64,000 nt of DNA, taken from NCBI GenBank assembly GCA_037962975.1, contig CM075672.1, positions 54,568,501 to 54,632,500 of the forward strand. The letters are read 5' to 3'. Positions within the stretch are counted from its first letter, which is position 1; the number at the start of each line of letters is the position of its first letter. The translations under genes and the position numbers were made by a program. Of the stretch, positions 61,052 to 64,000 are shown in pieces. This DNA comes from Clitoria ternatea (taxonomy: Eukaryota; Streptophyta; Magnoliopsida; Fabales; Fabaceae). The notes under the pieces are model-generated. The model worked only from the letters and a program-made list of their open reading frames with translations. It made no database searches and was not told the origin of the DNA.

Positions 61052-64000
61052 TGTAACACCCTAATTTAATAAATAGATAAGACCCAAAACAGGGAAAATT
61101 TTTCCATAAAAATAAACTAATGGATCACAAGACAACCGGGTGAAATATGGAATGGAAGCAAGGTAAAAGCAAACCACTCATTCGGTGATTCAGCGGAAAC
61201 ACAACAGTGCCTAAGCGAATCCTACAAGACAACGTCCACTCGCTCAAGTGAGATCCGGTACGCTTGAGCGAGGCAACCCAACTCGCTTGGGTGAAATACC
61301 ACGCGCTTAAGCGAAGCCGATACGAAAGCCTTCCAGCAACACACACTCGTTGGAGCGAATACCTTAGTCGCTGGGGTGAGCAACACACTCGGTAATTCCC
61401 ATCACTCGGTATCAAGACATCCATTTACTCGGAGTCAGGGGTTTCCATCACTCGGAAATAACCCTAACACATGTATTTCCCATAACTTAGCTCCTTTTAT
61501 CCATAAGGCCACACAATAATCCACTCAGGAAACGAGGGTTATCCCACTCGGTATACATCAAACTTGGATACAGTCGGAATTCCCTTACACACTCCTCACT
61601 CGGCATATTTACACTTCTCACTTGGAGGACACATAGACCCTCCTTCGCTTAGAAGGGGTCCCCCAATCATTTATCACTCGGAATATCCCAGCCAGATTCA
61701 CTCGGGGAAAATCAGAAAGTTAAGTCCCACTCGGACTTATTCAAATCTCAACCACTCGGAATACAGATCCTTACTCACTCAGATTTTATCTTATTCACTC
61801 GGATTATAGATATCATACACTTAGAATTCATCCTAATCTAAACCATTACACCAACTCTTCCCTCGGAAGAGGATCACTCGGGGTTTACTTACATTTTTCA
61901 CTCGGTAACGATCGTTCTTAATATTACTCAGAAAATTCTCCCATCAGATCCCACACAGTATAGGTTCATCTAAGATATGTTACTCAGAATCCATTTAAGA
62001 ATCACCACTCGGAAAAGAAGGCACAACCATTTATAGTCTCACTCGGAGATGGCTCTCACAACTATGTCTACTAGGAAAATCATTAACTTAGCAATATTTT
62101 ATCCATCATCATCCTTTAGTCTACCCAAACACAAGTCACCAGCATACAACATATATGTACATACATAATCATGCACTCGGAATACTCATTATCTTAACAT
62201 CATTTATTCATCAGCACCTGTTATCCGATGCAAGCACAAGCTATCAACGTAAACCATATACGTATATAAACATGCACTCGGGTCATAATAGCTCAGATTA
62301 CTTATATATATATATAAAAATTTATATTCGTTATACAACATTGTTATTATGAGCCGGCCAAGGCTACAACTGAATAAACATGACAAATACAATATAAGCA
62401 CTCAACAGTTGAAGTGCACCTCACTCGGACTTGAGGCCTTATCATTAATTCTGAGTCCAACCTGTACACACTGAAAAATGGTGTAGGGGGTGAGCTTTTA
62501 CATATAAAATGACAGTTATTGACTCAGATTTTACCTCAATCCTCAATTATATAATTTACATGGCTCAATCCATAAATATATATATACTGCCAATTAATAT
62601 AAGAGTCAGGCAACATCATCCAATCAGAATTTGCACAATAACATACAATCTCAATCATAGCATCACATTACACTCGGCAACAGCATCAGTACATACATAT
62701 TCATTCAGTCGGAATTCACTCATACGTCATCATCTAGTCGGGGTTCACTCAAATCATTCAAATCCATGCAACTCATGTTGGTCTCAATAACAACGTTCTC
62801 ACACACATGCATACGGGTCTGACTTAAACAGTGATTTCAGTTGTAGATTCCTTCCCGGCCCCTCGTCCACTAGCCCTTTCCGTGTGGTACCGGTCACCCC
62901 GTGACGTCTCGAGACCCCGCTCTAGCTCCGTCGGCTACCACGGGTCCTCATGGAACTGGCCAGGAATCTGTTTGAAAATCATCCCACATGGCTCCAGATT
63001 CCTTCCCGACCCCTCGTCCACTAGCCCTTTCCGTGTGGTACCGGTCACCCCGTGACGTCTCGAGACTCAGCTCTAGCTCTATCGGCTACCATGGGTCCTC
63101 ATGGAACTGGCCAGGAATCTGGAAGTCATCTTGTATATGCAATCTCATGCAATTCCATAACAAGCATCCAAGCTTACCAGGCGCGTCTCACGCAGCCATC
63201 AATAGGTCACAACCCATTCCACACAGCATTCAGATTCACTCAGAATTCCAGAGTTCCATTACAGCATCATATGCATTTATTATAGTAACTCATAATAAGC
63301 AAATCAGGGTAATCAACATTACAGTACATCCACTCGACATTTTTAATGAAATCAGTATGCATTCCAGTACAACATTCTAAATGGAAATCAAGTATCAATT
63401 CACATCTCATGTATTCGGCAGTAATGGTAACGCACACATGCATTCACTCTGCATTCTTATGTTCAATAGCATGCATCTCAGAAATATTAACAAGCACTCA
63501 AGGACGGAGTCATACAACACAAAACAGTTCACAGATATCGCAAGATCCGGGAGTTGCATGCACAAATACTCATTCACAACACATATATCAACACGCTTCA
63601 AACACAACACATTAAGCAAATCTCCCCGAAACCCGTCCATAAACCATACACTTGACATGCAAAGTGCCCCCTACCTGCTGTCGGGGTTCAAAGACTCCTC
63701 GAGTTATAATGCTGACCGATCACCCTTCTGTTACTCCTCCTCCAACAGTCTTCGAACTCAGCGTCGATTCTGGGCCAGGGTTGCTCCTTCCTCCAACAGA
63801 TTCATCTCCCCCACAGCTCTAAGGCACTCCCCAACACAGCCTCCCAACTGGGACACTAACAGCTCCAAGTGGAAGAAGAAGAAGGAGAAGGGGGAAGAAG
63901 GTGACGGAGAGGAAGAAGAGGACGGGGAGTGGAAACAGGGCCACGTCGTTGTTCCTCCCAGAAAAGCTCTTGACTCTCTCATTGTTTAAGTGGCGACGCA
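61052..64000 (-). repeat. 5' LTR of the gag-only element (runs off the window)
   Basis: Starts TGTAACACCCTAATTT and follows 54247-57200 closely to the window end; about 280 bp are missing. Hairpin modules at 61207-61380, CACTCGG array to about 62050, tandem duplication at 62845-63125. Confidence 0.9.

Larger units (their letters stand above)
54247..64000 (-). mobile_element. Gag-only LTR retrotransposon (TR-GAG/LARD type), right end outside window
   Basis: Left LTR 54247-57477, internal region 57478-61051, right LTR from 61052 to beyond 64000. On the minus strand: primer-binding site 61032-61048, gag from 60640, polypurine tract 57478-57494. About 1.8 kb between the end of gag and the polypurine tract has no protease, RT, RNase H or integrase. 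The LTRs differ by about 3% in the 165 bp I compared at their shared edge, so this is the youngest insertion in the window. The internal layout fits non-autonomous TR-GAG elements, which depend on the enzymes of related autonomous elements. Confidence 0.85.

Overview
This is eukaryotic nuclear DNA from a flowering plant, almost certainly a eudicot. The evidence is a split GT-AG gene for a plasmodesmata-located protein, primer-binding sites matching plant initiator tRNA-Met, and a dense nest of plant-type Ty3/gypsy and Ty1/copia LTR retrotransposons. I see one credible host gene in 64 kb. Nearly everything else is transposable-element DNA at different stages of decay. The species cannot be fixed from this window.

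Layout. 1-4.5 kb: wreck of a Ty1/copia element (plus strand) ending in its 3' LTR. 4.5-9.9 kb: gene-free DNA, a gypsy-type LTR from 5913 with self-complementary modules, and a small retrotransposon remnant with a primer-binding site at 9394. 10.5-13.0 kb: the PDLP gene, minus strand, three exons. 14.2-17.1 kb: two copia fragments, one inserted in the other, then a MITE of about 180 bp. 17.7-30.6 kb: a decayed gypsy element (LTR, protease, start of RT) interrupted by very long related LTRs, including a 6.3-kb unit at 21482-27760 bounded by CCTTA target-site duplications. 30.6-35 kb: unclassified repeats and a broken hAT-type transposase start. 35.7-49.1 kb: a complete but dead Del/Tekay-type chromovirus, minus strand, with 4.3-kb LTRs and ATTCC duplications. 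50.6-53.5 kb: a solo LTR with TCTTT duplications. 54.2 kb to the end: a young, non-autonomous element with 3.2-kb LTRs and only a gag gene (TR-GAG/LARD type), running off the right edge.

Nesting order read from the junctions: an old gypsy LTR (34.9-54.2 kb, in pieces) was hit by the Tekay element, by the solo-LTR element and by the gag-only element. Separately, the gypsy element at 17.7-20.8 kb was hit by a long LTR that was itself hit by the 6.3-kb LTR.

The most unusual signal is in the 50.6-64 kb family. Its LTRs, and the spacer that replaces pol, carry the heptamer CCGAGTG/CACTCGG dozens of times at irregular spacing. Near the LTR end, upstream of the primer-binding site, lies a run of self-complementary CGCTNNAGCG-type modules. 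Another LTR family and an unclassified repeat here (8.4 kb, 33.4 kb) carry an analogous but different module, CCACGGCNAGTGG.
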